Assembly: GCF_003391135.1 (NCBI RefSeq)
Contig: NZ_CP031455.1
Span: 5,254,001-5,318,000 of the forward strand
Length of the DNA stretch: 64,000 nt
Direction of reading: 5' to 3'
Source of the DNA: Streptoverticillium olivoreticuli subsp. olivoreticuli
GTDB taxonomy: Bacteria; Actinomycetota; Actinomycetes; Streptomycetales; Streptomycetaceae
Part shown: positions 1 through 7,088 of the stretch, piece by piece
Position numbering within the stretch: the stretch's first letter is position 1
Layout: each line of letters opens with the position of its first letter
Made by a program: the position numbers and the translations under genes
The notes under the pieces: generated by a model
Databases searched by the model: none
Seen by the model: the letters and a program-made list of their open reading frames with translations, nothing else
What the model was told of the DNA's origin: nothing

Positions 1-414
1 GAACGCGGCCAGCGCCGGGACGGTGCGTGCGGGGGGTGTCGCGAGTGCGCGCTCCTCGACGACGAGGTCGGCCCAGGAGACGAGGGTGCACAGGGCGCGG
101 TCGCGGACGCTCGCGGTGTGCGGGTCGATCGGCAGGCGGAGCTCGCGGCTTCCGGAGACGCGCGGTGACATCCAGGCCCGGCCCGGACCGCCCAGCTCGT
201 GGTCGCTCTCGGCGTGCAGGCCGGGGAGCTCGGCGAGCTGGTCGGCCAGCCGCTCCCGGCAGGGCCCGCAGAGGCGGGAACCCGTGCCGGTGCGGCGGGT
301 GCGCGGGTGGGGGTCGTCGTGGTCACGGCGGCACCGGGGCGAAGCGCACAGGGGGCCTGCGGTGTCGGTGGACACGCGGGGTTCCTGTGCGGCGAAGGCC
401 TGTGGGCGGGTCAC
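1..414 (-). CDS. Zinc-ribbon hypothetical protein, 3' part cut by window edge
   Basis: The reading frame starts at a GTG (414) preceded by AGGAGATG and runs open to base 1, so the C-terminus is missing; 138 codons are visible. Residues about 20-65 carry two Cys pairs with His/Arg-rich spacing (C-x4-C ... CGPC), which suggests a small zinc ribbon. A later stretch (about 90-138) is amphipathic and resembles a helical domain. I do not recognise the family. An ARE-like palindrome lies 27 bp upstream of the start, so the gene is probably a direct target of the neighbouring butyrolactone-type receptors. It may be a regulatory or DNA-binding protein, but that is inference. Confidence 0.7.
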   Translation of the reverse strand, partial: MTRPQAFAAQEPRVSTDTAGPLCASPRCRRDHDDPHPRTRRTGTGSRLCGPCRERLADQLAELPGLHAESDHELGGPGRAWMSPRVSGSRELRLPIDPHTASVRDRALCTLVSWADLVVEERALATPPARTVPALAAF

Positions 415-440
415 CAGTCCCATCTCCTGTTCATCCACTG

Positions 441-470
441 TTAAATACCCTCCCGAAGGAATGTTTTTAG
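441..470. promoter_or_regulatory. ARE-like operator 1
   Basis: AT-rich imperfect palindrome with the core ATACCCTCCCGAAGGAATG. It shares its layout with two other sites in this window (1290-1320 and 4375-4405). This is the form expected for autoregulatory elements bound by ArpA/ScbR-type receptors. It lies just upstream of the zinc-ribbon gene. Confidence 0.65.
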
Positions 471-631
471 CTTGTGGGGATCCGCTGGGGAGGGTCGAGG
501 GAATTGAGCGAAGGACGCGTTCAACGTCGGGGTCCAGAAGACACAGTGGCTCGCGAAGAAGCGTGACACATGTGCTGCCCGCCGCGCAACCCCCGGTTTC
601 CCATGGGCTGCTGATCATGCGTCATGCCTGG

Positions 632-1249
632 TCATGGGGCGTCCTCGCGGGCGTGGAGGGCGAGTTGGGGGTGGGGACTGAGCAGGTCGAGGAGCATCGC
701 CCAGTCCTCCTCCAGGGGGGAGAGGCGGTCGTCGAGGGCCGGCGCGCCCGGGGCGTAGGGCGCGCCCCAGGCGACCGCCAGGAGCAGCCTGACGATGCGG
801 TCGGGGGCGTACGAGGCCAGGATGACGCCCTCCTCCTGCCCGCGCCGGGCCAGGGCGGCCAGACAGTCCCGGATCTCCGACAGGGTCCTGGCCCCCCGGT
901 CCGTGGCGATGCCCCCGTCCGCGAACAGCCGCAGCGCCGCCCGCATCCGTACGTCCGACTCCAGCCGCCTGGCCAGGCTCAACGCGGCCGCGAGCAGCGT
1001 CGCGGGCGCCGGCCGGTCCAGGTCTCCCCAGGCCGCGCGGATGTCGTCCCAGGCGTCGGCGAAGTGCTGGAGCAGGGCGTGTGCCAGGTCTTCCTTGGAC
1101 GGGAAGTGGGCGTAGAGGGCGCCTTTGGTCATGCCGATGCGGGTCGCCACCGTCTGCAGGACGGTATTGGCGTAGCCGTGCCGGGCGAATTCCTCGGCGG
1201 CGGCGTCGAGTACATGTTCCCTGGTCCGCCTGGCGCGTTCCTGGATCAC
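632..1249 (-). CDS. TetR-family regulator, butyrolactone (pseudo)receptor type
   Basis: 205-aa TetR regulator. The N-terminal helix-turn-helix (about residues 10-58) includes the LGMTKGALYAHFPSKE-type turn (here RIGMTKGALYAHFPSKEDL) typical of ArpA/ScbR receptors. The C-terminal half is ligand-binding and poorly conserved. Where the second receptor in this window has a Trp (its W141), this protein shows only Leu/Arg-rich sequence, which suggests a pseudo-receptor that may respond to other ligands or none. I chose GTG 1249 because CGGAGGA sits 5 bp upstream; a TTG at 1291 would overlap the operator. An ARE-like site at 1290-1320 suggests auto- or cross-regulation. Confidence 0.85.
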   Translation of the reverse strand: MIQERARRTREHVLDAAAEEFARHGYANTVLQTVATRIGMTKGALYAHFPSKEDLAHALLQHFADAWDDIRAAWGDLDRPAPATLLAAALSLARRLESDVRMRAALRLFADGGIATDRGARTLSEIRDCLAALARRGQEEGVILASYAPDRIVRLLLAVAWGAPYAPGAPALDDRLSPLEEDWAMLLDLLSPHPQLALHAREDAP

Positions 1250-1289
1250 CGGGTTCCTCCGTTTCTCTGTGTGTGCCCCCGTGGTTGCC

Positions 1290-1320
1290 AAAAAGATACC
1301 CCCTGGAAGGAATGTTTTAT
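1290..1320. promoter_or_regulatory. ARE-like operator 2
   Basis: The core AAGATACCCCCTGGAAGGAA followed by TGTTTT is nearly the same as operator 1. It lies about 40 bp upstream of the TetR start at 1249, in its probable promoter. Confidence 0.65.
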
Positions 1321-1335
1321 GCCGTCAAAACGCAG

Positions 1336-1377
1336 AACGGGCCGGATTTGGCTGAGCCCAGCCAAATCCGGCCCGTT
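1336..1377. terminator. Strong hairpin between HAD gene and TetR promoter
   Basis: Perfect 18-bp inverted repeat (1336-1353 and 1360-1377) with a 6-nt loop. It lies 16 bp past the stop of the leftward HAD gene and would isolate the TetR promoter from the signalling operon. Confidence 0.75.
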
Positions 1378-1392
1378 CGGGGATCCCCGTGC

Positions 1393-2070
1393 CTACAGCG
1401 GCACGGGCAGCTCCAGCGGCCCCGTCTCGCACGGGAGACGCAACCAGCGCTCGCGCACGGCGTGTTCGGCGAGCACGGGGTCCGTGCCCACCGCCGCCGC
1501 CGTGCCCACGCTCCTCAGGAGCGGGAGGTCGCTCGCGTGGTCGCCGTAGGCGTGGCAGTCCGCGGGCGAGGCCCCGGCGGCCGCCATCAACACCGCCGCG
1601 GCCTCGGCCTTCGCCTCGCCGATCATCGGGCGGACGATCTCGCCGGTGAGCACGCCGGAGGCGTCGACGCGCTGCGACGTGCACAGGATGCGGTCCGCGC
1701 CCAGGTCGGCGGCGAGCGGGGCCAGGCAGGGCCACAGCGAGCCGGAGACGAGCACGACCATGTGGCCGAGGGCCCGGTGCCGGCGCAGCGCGGTGACGGC
1801 GGGGAGGACGAAGGCGTGCGGGTCCGTGCGGAAGTCGCGGTACCACTCGCGCCCCGCCGTCTGCAGCTCATGGGCGGGCACGCCCGCGAAGCGCCGGTAG
1901 TAGGCGCGGTTGAGCTCGCTCCGGTCCTTCCCGGTGAGCGCGGTCGCCTCCGGGCCACCGGTCTCGCCCGGCGGGTGGAGGGCGTCCCACCAGTCCCGGA
2001 AGAGCAGCATGCTCTTGCCGTTGATCAGCGTCTCGTCGACATCGAAAAAGGCCACCGGCCGTACGGTCAT
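1393..2070 (-). CDS. HAD-family phosphatase of the signalling operon
   Basis: 225-aa haloacid-dehalogenase hydrolase. Motif I is FFDVDETLI near residue 9, a Ser in VSGS fits motif II, and GDHASDLPLL near the C-terminus is the acidic motif IV. It resembles SerB-like subfamily IB phosphatases. Its ATG overlaps the stop of the upstream flavoenzyme gene (ATGA), so the two are translationally coupled. AfsA-type synthases make phosphorylated intermediates from dihydroxyacetone phosphate, and a HAD enzyme such as MmfP is known to act in the methylenomycin furan route. I infer that this protein removes the phosphate from the signal precursor. Confidence 0.85.
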   Translation of the reverse strand: MTVRPVAFFDVDETLINGKSMLLFRDWWDALHPPGETGGPEATALTGKDRSELNRAYYRRFAGVPAHELQTAGREWYRDFRTDPHAFVLPAVTALRRHRALGHMVVLVSGSLWPCLAPLAADLGADRILCTSQRVDASGVLTGEIVRPMIGEAKAEAAAVLMAAAGASPADCHAYGDHASDLPLLRSVGTAAAVGTDPVLAEHAVRERWLRLPCETGPLELPVPL

Positions 2071-3209
2071 GACCCGTTGGCCTCCTTGTCGGTATCGGGG
2101 AAGGTGTCGGGGAAGGCCGCGTCGGCGTAGGCCGCGGCGGCCGTGTCGAAGTCCAGCGTCGCGTGCGCGGCGGCGGCGGTGACGTCGCGCCACTTCTGCT
2201 GCAGGGGGTTGCCGTCGGCGAGCGCGCCCGCGCCACCGGCGTGGAAGAGGCGGTCCACGGCCTGTGAGCACAGGGCGGCGGCCATGGCCGCGTCCCGCCT
2301 GCACTCGGCGACCACCTCGGGCGTCACCACCGCGCCGTCCGCCCGTTCCGCCACGTCGTTCAGCAGCAGCCGGGCCGCCTTGAGCTTCGCCGAGGACTCG
2401 GCGACGAGGTGCCGGGCCGCGGGGGACTGTGCCGCGGCCCGCCCGTCGACCCGCTTGCGGCCCGCCGTGGCGGCGACCCACAGGGTGTGCGCGGACTCCG
2501 CCGCGCCCAGCAGCGGCGCGGCGAACTGCAGCGCCGCCACCATCGGATACGGCACGGCGTGACACCGCGCCGCACCCGGCCTCGGGCCGAGCAACTCGCC
2601 CAGGGCGAAGGTCCGGTGGGCCGGTACGAACAGCCCGTCCGCCGTGGCCGTGTTGCTTCCCGTGCCGCGCAGTCCGAGCGGCCGCCAGGTGTCGAGCACG
2701 GTCACCTCGGACCGCGGCACGGCGAAGATCCGGTGCTCCCGCCCCGCGGGACCGTCCGTCCAGCTGGCCAGCAGGATCCAGTCCGCGTGGTCCACACCGC
2801 TGGCGTACGCCCAGCGGCCGCTCAGGCGCCAGCCGTCCGGGTGGGGCGTCGCCTCGCCCTGAGGCGGGACGACCGACGCGGCGATCCGTACGTCCGGGCC
2901 GGCGCCCCACAGCTCCCGCTGCCCCTGCTCGGGGAGGTAGGAGGCGAGGCGGCCGTGCGCCGCGTAGAGCGCCGCGCACCACGCGGCGGAGGCGCAGGCA
3001 CCGGCGACCGAGGCGGTCGCGGTGAGGAAGTCGGTGAACGTGCCCTCGTGGCCGCCCCAGCGGCGCGGCACGAAGTGCCGGGCGAACCCCGCGTCGCGCA
3101 CGGCTTCCGCCGTGTCGGGCGTCAAGCGGCGCTGGTCCTCGGCGAGTTGGGCATCGCGAAGGGCGGTGGACAGCACCGCCGCCGGGGCGATCCCGGTGCG
3201 GGTCAGCAT
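2067..3209 (-). CDS. Acyl-CoA dehydrogenase-like flavoenzyme of the signalling operon
   Basis: 380-aa protein with the acyl-CoA dehydrogenase fold: N-terminal helical domain, a beta-domain stretch around the GWRLSGRWAYASGVDHADW segment (about residues 130-150), and a C-terminal helical domain rich in Ala. It is closest in style to the flavin-dependent monooxygenase/oxidase branch (DszC/HpaA-like) rather than classical beta-oxidation enzymes. It sits between the AfsA-like gene (stop/start overlap, 3203-3209) and the HAD phosphatase (ATGA overlap). In the mmf system a flavin oxidoreductase (MmfH) fills the equivalent slot. The likely role is oxidation or reduction of the butenolide/furan intermediate; the exact reaction cannot be read from sequence. 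Confidence 0.8.
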   Translation of the reverse strand: MLTRTGIAPAAVLSTALRDAQLAEDQRRLTPDTAEAVRDAGFARHFVPRRWGGHEGTFTDFLTATASVAGACASAAWCAALYAAHGRLASYLPEQGQRELWGAGPDVRIAASVVPPQGEATPHPDGWRLSGRWAYASGVDHADWILLASWTDGPAGREHRIFAVPRSEVTVLDTWRPLGLRGTGSNTATADGLFVPAHRTFALGELLGPRPGAARCHAVPYPMVAALQFAAPLLGAAESAHTLWVAATAGRKRVDGRAAAQSPAARHLVAESSAKLKAARLLLNDVAERADGAVVTPEVVAECRRDAAMAAALCSQAVDRLFHAGGAGALADGNPLQQKWRDVTAAAAHATLDFDTAAAAYADAAFPDTFPDTDKEANGS

Positions 3210-4288
3210 GTGACGGCCTCCCAGTCGGCGAGCAGCGTCCAGGACGGCGCGGCGCCGACGAAGCGGGCACCGGTCAGCGTGCGGTCGCCCTGCACCGCGG
3301 TCGCCTCGAACCCGGCGCGCGACGGGCCCGGCTCGGGAAGGGGGCGGACGACGATGTCGATGGGGTGGTCGAGCTCGCCGAAGCAGCTGAACTCGGCCTC
3401 CAGCGAGGAGACCATCCACGGCACCAGCCGGGAGACAGCGCCGAACTCCCGTACGTACGAGGCGTGGGCCGCCTGGTTCAGCGCCTCCAGCAGCACCATG
3501 CCCGGGACGTGGTCGGAGCCGTGGTCGAAGTGGACCGGGTGGCCGCGGTCCATGCGCAGCCGCCAGGTGTCCTCGGGGGCGCCCGGCACCTCGGCCAGCA
3601 GGACGTCCCGGTCCTGGTGGCGGCCGACGGTGCCGGGGGAGAGGGCGAAGGTGCCCGCCGCGGGGTCGTCCGTGGCGCACGCCGCGTCGAGGGCGGGGCG
3701 GTTGCGGTGCCGCAGCACGTCGTACGCCCCCTGGGGGAGGACGGCCCAGCGGAAGTCCGCGCGGCCGTACCAACGCCCGTGAATATAAAGGGAGACCGAC
3801 AGCTGCATGCTGAAGCGGTTCGGCCGGGTGGAGGTCCGGACGCAGGTGACGTCGAGGACGACGGGCAGGGCCGCGCTCTCGTCGAAGGGCAGGCCCCGCG
3901 GGACGATGTCCGTGCTGAGGTGGCTGAGCACGAAGTGCTGCCCGTCGGCCGGTATCCCGTAGAAGGTGTGCGAGAGGTAGATGGCCGACTGCCGCATGGA
4001 CTCGACCAGCAGCGTCGGGTCGCCTGCCCCGGACGGGCCCGGCCGGTAGAGCAGGTGGTCGGGGGACCAGGCCGCCGCCACGAGGAACCGGTCCTTGCCC
4101 ACCTGTTCCGCGTCGGTGAGCAGGACCTGGCTGTCGGCGGCCTTGTGGACCAGACGGCGCTCGACGGTGGGAGCGAATCTGAGCCGACGGGTGCTGCCGA
4201 GAGCGTTGTTGACGATCTCCATGGCGTCGACGGCGGTGGTGACGGCCGGGCGCGGCGTGGCAGCGGGAACGGTGTGAACAGCCTGCAC
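3203..4288 (-). CDS. AfsA-like signal synthase (A-factor/butyrolactone type)
   Basis: 361-aa member of the AfsA/ScbA family. Two hotdog-type repeats are visible: the first around VHKAADSQVLLTDAEQVG (about residues 47-64), the second around HFDHGSDHVPGMVLLEALNQ. This is the duplicated layout of A-factor synthases, which condense a beta-ketoacyl-ACP with dihydroxyacetone phosphate. I chose GTG 4288 because GGGGAGT lies 6 bp upstream; an internal ATG about 22 codons later is an alternative. It is first in a three-gene overlapping operon and diverges from a receptor gene across an ARE-like site, the standard arrangement for autoregulated signalling loci. Confidence 0.9.
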   Translation of the reverse strand: MQAVHTVPAATPRPAVTTAVDAMEIVNNALGSTRRLRFAPTVERRLVHKAADSQVLLTDAEQVGKDRFLVAAAWSPDHLLYRPGPSGAGDPTLLVESMRQSAIYLSHTFYGIPADGQHFVLSHLSTDIVPRGLPFDESAALPVVLDVTCVRTSTRPNRFSMQLSVSLYIHGRWYGRADFRWAVLPQGAYDVLRHRNRPALDAACATDDPAAGTFALSPGTVGRHQDRDVLLAEVPGAPEDTWRLRMDRGHPVHFDHGSDHVPGMVLLEALNQAAHASYVREFGAVSRLVPWMVSSLEAEFSCFGELDHPIDIVVRPLPEPGPSRAGFEATAVQGDRTLTGARFVGAAPSWTLLADWEAVTC

Positions 4289-4374
4289 GATTGGACTCCC
4301 CCCCTGTGGAGCGCCGACGGGGTTTCCCTCGTCGGTGCGTGCTCCGGGTACGACACTCAGTGCTTGATGAAACC

Positions 4375-4405
4375 GAAAATATACCTGCGGGAAGGTATAT
4401 TGCAA
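4375..4405. promoter_or_regulatory. ARE-like operator 3, shared by afsA-like and receptor genes
   Basis: AATATACCTGCGGGAAGGTA followed by TATT is a good inverted repeat (ATATACC...GGTATAT). It lies in the divergent promoter region between the AfsA-like gene (start 4288) and the receptor (start 4479) and is the most symmetric of the three sites. Confidence 0.75.
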
Positions 4406-4478
4406 GGGAGAGGTTCGGGAGTCGTCCCCGGTGCCCCGGCCGCCTCTCTCCGCCGCCCCCATCGACAGGAGAAGAAGT

Positions 4479-5105
4479 GTGACGACCAGGCAGCGAAAGA
4501 CCCCCGTTCGTGCCACTGCCGACCTCAAGCAGGACCGGGCCATCCGCACCAGGGCGCAGACCCTGCACGTGGCCGCCCAGCTCTTCGCCGAACGGGGCTT
4601 CCGGGCCACCTCGATGCAGCACGTCGCCGAGCGGCTGGGCATGACGAAGGGGGCCGTCTACTTCCACTTCCCGACGAAGGAGTCCCTCGCGGTCGCCATC
4701 GTCGAGGAGCACTACGGGCGTTGGCCCATGGTGGTGAAGGAGGTGCAGGCGGAGGGGCTGAGCCCCATGCGCACCGCGGAGGAGATCCTCAACCGCGCGG
4801 CGGTCGCCTTCCGCGACGACCCCGTCATGCAGGCGGGCGCCCGGCTCCAGCTCGAGCGCCCGCACATTGACGCGGAGTTGCCCACTCCGTATCTGGAGTG
4901 GACGCAGCTGCTGACGTCCCTGCTGGTCACCGCCCGCTACAGCGGCGAGCTTCGGGAAGGCATCGATCCGGAGGCGGGGGCGCGGACGCTGGTGTCGGCG
5001 TTCTTCGGGATGCAGCACATTTCGGATGTGCTTGCGCATAGGGCGGACATTGTGGAGCGGTGGGGTGAGGTCAGGGAGCTGACGTTTTTCGCGTTGCGGG
5101 CGTAG
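4479..5105 (+). CDS. ScbR/ArpA-type butyrolactone receptor
   Basis: 208-aa TetR-family receptor. The HTH (about residues 25-72) contains RLGMTKGAVYFHFPTKESL, the hallmark of ArpA/ScbR proteins, and W141 in PYLEWTQLL is a plausible match to the conserved pocket Trp of ligand-responsive receptors. GTG 4479 is preceded by GGAG at good spacing. It is divergent from the AfsA-like synthase with an ARE-like operator between them. It most likely represses the synthase, itself and the two left-hand ARE targets until the signal binds. A repeat block follows the stop codon. Confidence 0.9.
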   Translation: MTTRQRKTPVRATADLKQDRAIRTRAQTLHVAAQLFAERGFRATSMQHVAERLGMTKGAVYFHFPTKESLAVAIVEEHYGRWPMVVKEVQAEGLSPMRTAEEILNRAAVAFRDDPVMQAGARLQLERPHIDAELPTPYLEWTQLLTSLLVTARYSGELREGIDPEAGARTLVSAFFGMQHISDVLAHRADIVERWGEVRELTFFALRA

Positions 5106-5154
5106 CCCGGTTGTTTGGTCGGGTGCGGTCCGTTGCGCCTGCGGCGGGCTTTGT

Positions 5155-5301
5155 CCCCTATCCCGCCCCTTCCCGAAACTGGGGGCAAGCCCCCAGACCC
5201 CCAGGGTGCGCAATCAGCCCGTCCGGCGTTTGAGGACAAGCGGCGCAGCCGCTTCAGGGGGTCCGGGGTCTCCCCGGTTTCGGGAAGGGGCGGGGTAGGG
5301 G
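5155..5301. repeat. Dispersed intergenic repeat, copy 1, with long terminal inverted repeats
   Basis: 147-bp unit bounded by 28-bp near-perfect inverted ends (CCCCTATCCCGCCCCTTCCC... and its complement). The centre carries the CAGCCCGTCCGGCGTTTGAG segment seen in the other copies. It lies between convergent genes and could act as a bidirectional terminator. Confidence 0.8.
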
Positions 5302-5319
5302 AAAGCCCGCCGCAGGCGC

Positions 5320-6054
5320 TCAGGCGCGGAGCCCCATGGCCGCCGACAAGATCGCTCGCACCGTCGCCTCCCCGCCCACCCGCGCCCAGTCCGACGCGCT
5401 CGGCACGCAGCGGCCCGCCACCGCGTCGTACGCGCTCATGAGCACGCCCGCATGGTCGGACACCGGCTCCGTCAGCCGTACCGGCCAGCCCCGCGCGGCC
5501 AGCGCCTCGGCGAAGACGCGGGAGTGGGTCACGTCGAGCTCGTCCTCGGTGCCGTGCACCAGTTGGACGGGCACGGCTTCGGGGGCGTGCGCCACGACGT
5601 CGTCCAGCGGTGCCGTGCCCGTCGTGCGCGCGGGCACGTCGTAGCGCCCCGCTATGCCGACCACGGCGGCGGGGCGCGGGCCGTCGAACAGGTCGGGGCG
5701 CGTCGCGAGACCCACCGCCGCGCCCGCTCCCGCGGACCAGCCGGCCACCACGAGCCGGTCGGCGTCCGCGCCGTGCCCGGCCGCTTCCTCGTGGACGAAC
5801 TCCAGCGAGTCCAGCAGGTGTGCCCGGCCGCGGTCGGGCGCGTCGGAGCGCCAGTCGGGGGCGAACACCACGACCCCGGACGCCGCGGCCGCCTCCGCGA
5901 CCGGGCGGAGTACGTCCCGCTCGTCCGGGCCCATTCCGTGCCAGATCAGCACGGCGGGGAGCGGGTCCGGCCCGCCTCTCGCGGAGGGCCGGTAGATGTC
6001 GACGGCCTTGCCGTTGGCCATGCGGCCGGTGGCGCGGGTCACTTCGGATTGCAT
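5320..6054 (-). CDS. Alpha/beta hydrolase (dienelactone hydrolase-like/esterase)
   Basis: 244-aa alpha/beta hydrolase. The nucleophile elbow is GWSAGAGAA (Ser near residue 110), there is an oxyanion-region HGMG motif near residue 38, and the acidic and His residues fall in HGTEDELDVTHS and SDHAGVL. There is no signal peptide. I chose ATG 6054, with GAGGAG 9 bp upstream; a GTG two codons earlier is possible. It is transcribed away from the LysE exporter, with about 100 bp shared promoter space. Carboxylesterase activity on small substrates is likely, but the natural substrate is unknown. Confidence 0.8.
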   Translation of the reverse strand: MQSEVTRATGRMANGKAVDIYRPSARGGPDPLPAVLIWHGMGPDERDVLRPVAEAAAASGVVVFAPDWRSDAPDRGRAHLLDSLEFVHEEAAGHGADADRLVVAGWSAGAGAAVGLATRPDLFDGPRPAAVVGIAGRYDVPARTTGTAPLDDVVAHAPEAVPVQLVHGTEDELDVTHSRVFAEALAARGWPVRLTEPVSDHAGVLMSAYDAVAGRCVPSASDWARVGGEATVRAILSAAMGLRA

Positions 6055-6154
6055 GATCACGGGCTCCTCTTCGCGTGCGCTGATCCGTAATCTTCTCGTG
6101 CAGGCGGCTCCCGGAGGGCTCCTGTGCCAACAGCCGTCACCGCAGGGGAGTTCC

Positions 6155-6778
6155 ATGGTCAGCGTTCACGCGTTCCTCGGCATGGCCGCCGTCGCTCTGG
6201 GGATGGTGCTGACCCCGGGGCCGAACATGATGTATCTGGTGTCGCGGTCGGTGACCCAGGGGCGGCGGGCGGGGCTGATCTCGCTGCTGGGTGTGGCGGT
6301 GGGGTTCTTCGTCTATCTCCTGGCCGCGATCGCCGGGATAGCGACCCTCTTCGCCCTGGTCCCCGCCGTCTACACCACGGTCAAGCTCGCGGGCGCGGCC
6401 TATCTCGCCTATCTGGCCTGGAAGGCCCTCAAGCCCGGCGGGGTCTCCGCCTTCGACCCGAAGCCGCTGCCGCCGGACCCGCCGCGGAAGCTCTTCACGA
6501 TGGGGCTGGTCACCAACCTCCTCAACCCCAAGATCGCCATCCTCTACATCTCGGTGCTGCCCCAGTTCGTCGACCCGGACCATGGCTCGGTCGCCTTCCA
6601 GAGCCTGCTGCTCGGGCTCACCCAGATCGTCATCGCGGTCACCGTCAACGGGCTCATCGCCATGACCGCGGGCTCCATCGCCGGTTTCCTGAAGGAGCGT
6701 CCGCGCTGGCTGCGGATGCAGCGCTATGTGATGGGCGTGATGCTGGCGGGGATCTCGGTGCGGGTGGCGTCGACCTGA
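6155..6778 (+). CDS. LysE-family amino-acid/small-molecule exporter
   Basis: 207-aa integral membrane protein of the LysE/RhtB family. It starts with the family signature MVLTPGPNMMYLVSRS near residues 17-32, has the charged loop after helix 3 and the conserved TNLLNPKIAI segment near residue 118, and shows about six hydrophobic helices. ATG 6155 is preceded by GGGGAG. Members export basic amino acids, homoserine or threonine. It is divergent from the hydrolase, which fits a small detoxification or overflow unit, but the substrate is not visible. Confidence 0.88.
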   Translation: MVSVHAFLGMAAVALGMVLTPGPNMMYLVSRSVTQGRRAGLISLLGVAVGFFVYLLAAIAGIATLFALVPAVYTTVKLAGAAYLAYLAWKALKPGGVSAFDPKPLPPDPPRKLFTMGLVTNLLNPKIAILYISVLPQFVDPDHGSVAFQSLLLGLTQIVIAVTVNGLIAMTAGSIAGFLKERPRWLRMQRYVMGVMLAGISVRVAST

Positions 6779-6895
6779 TTCGGGACCCGTTCTCGGGTGC
6801 GGGTCCGTTGCCGTCTGCGGCAGGCTTGCGCGGCTCCGCCGAGGCCGGGGCCTCAGCCCCGGACCCGTTCTCGGGTGCGGCCCGGCGGGCGCTTT

Positions 6896-7085
6896 TTCCC
6901 CAGCCCCGCCCCTTCCCGAAACTGGGGCTTCGCCCCAGACCCCGGAGCACGCTTCGCGCGCTGTCCTCAATCGCCGGACGGGCTGGTTTTCCAGCCCGTC
7001 CGGCGATTGAGGACGCGCCCGCAGGGCGCCCCCGCCGCAGGCGGCAACGGCGGGACAGCCGGGGGTCCGGGGCGCCCCGCCCCCG
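6896..7085. repeat. Dispersed intergenic repeat, copy 2, with perfect 24-bp hairpin
   Basis: Begins with the same TTCCCCAGCCCCGCCCCTTC end and contains a perfect 24-bp stem (6963-6986 and 6991-7014) with a TTTT loop. The 52-bp hairpin is identical to the one at 17394-17445. The right-hand inverted end seen in copy 1 is absent. Confidence 0.85.
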
Positions 7086-7088
7086 CCG

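Noticed and set aside
1249..1291. TTG start at 1291 for the left TetR gene
   Set aside because: It would place the ARE-like operator against the start codon and lacks a ribosome site; GTG 1249 has CGGAGGA upstream.
5155..7085. CRISPR array or tandem repeat interpretation of the repeat blocks
   Set aside because: Units are palindromic, unequal in spacing and separated by genes; there are no regular spacers or cas genes.
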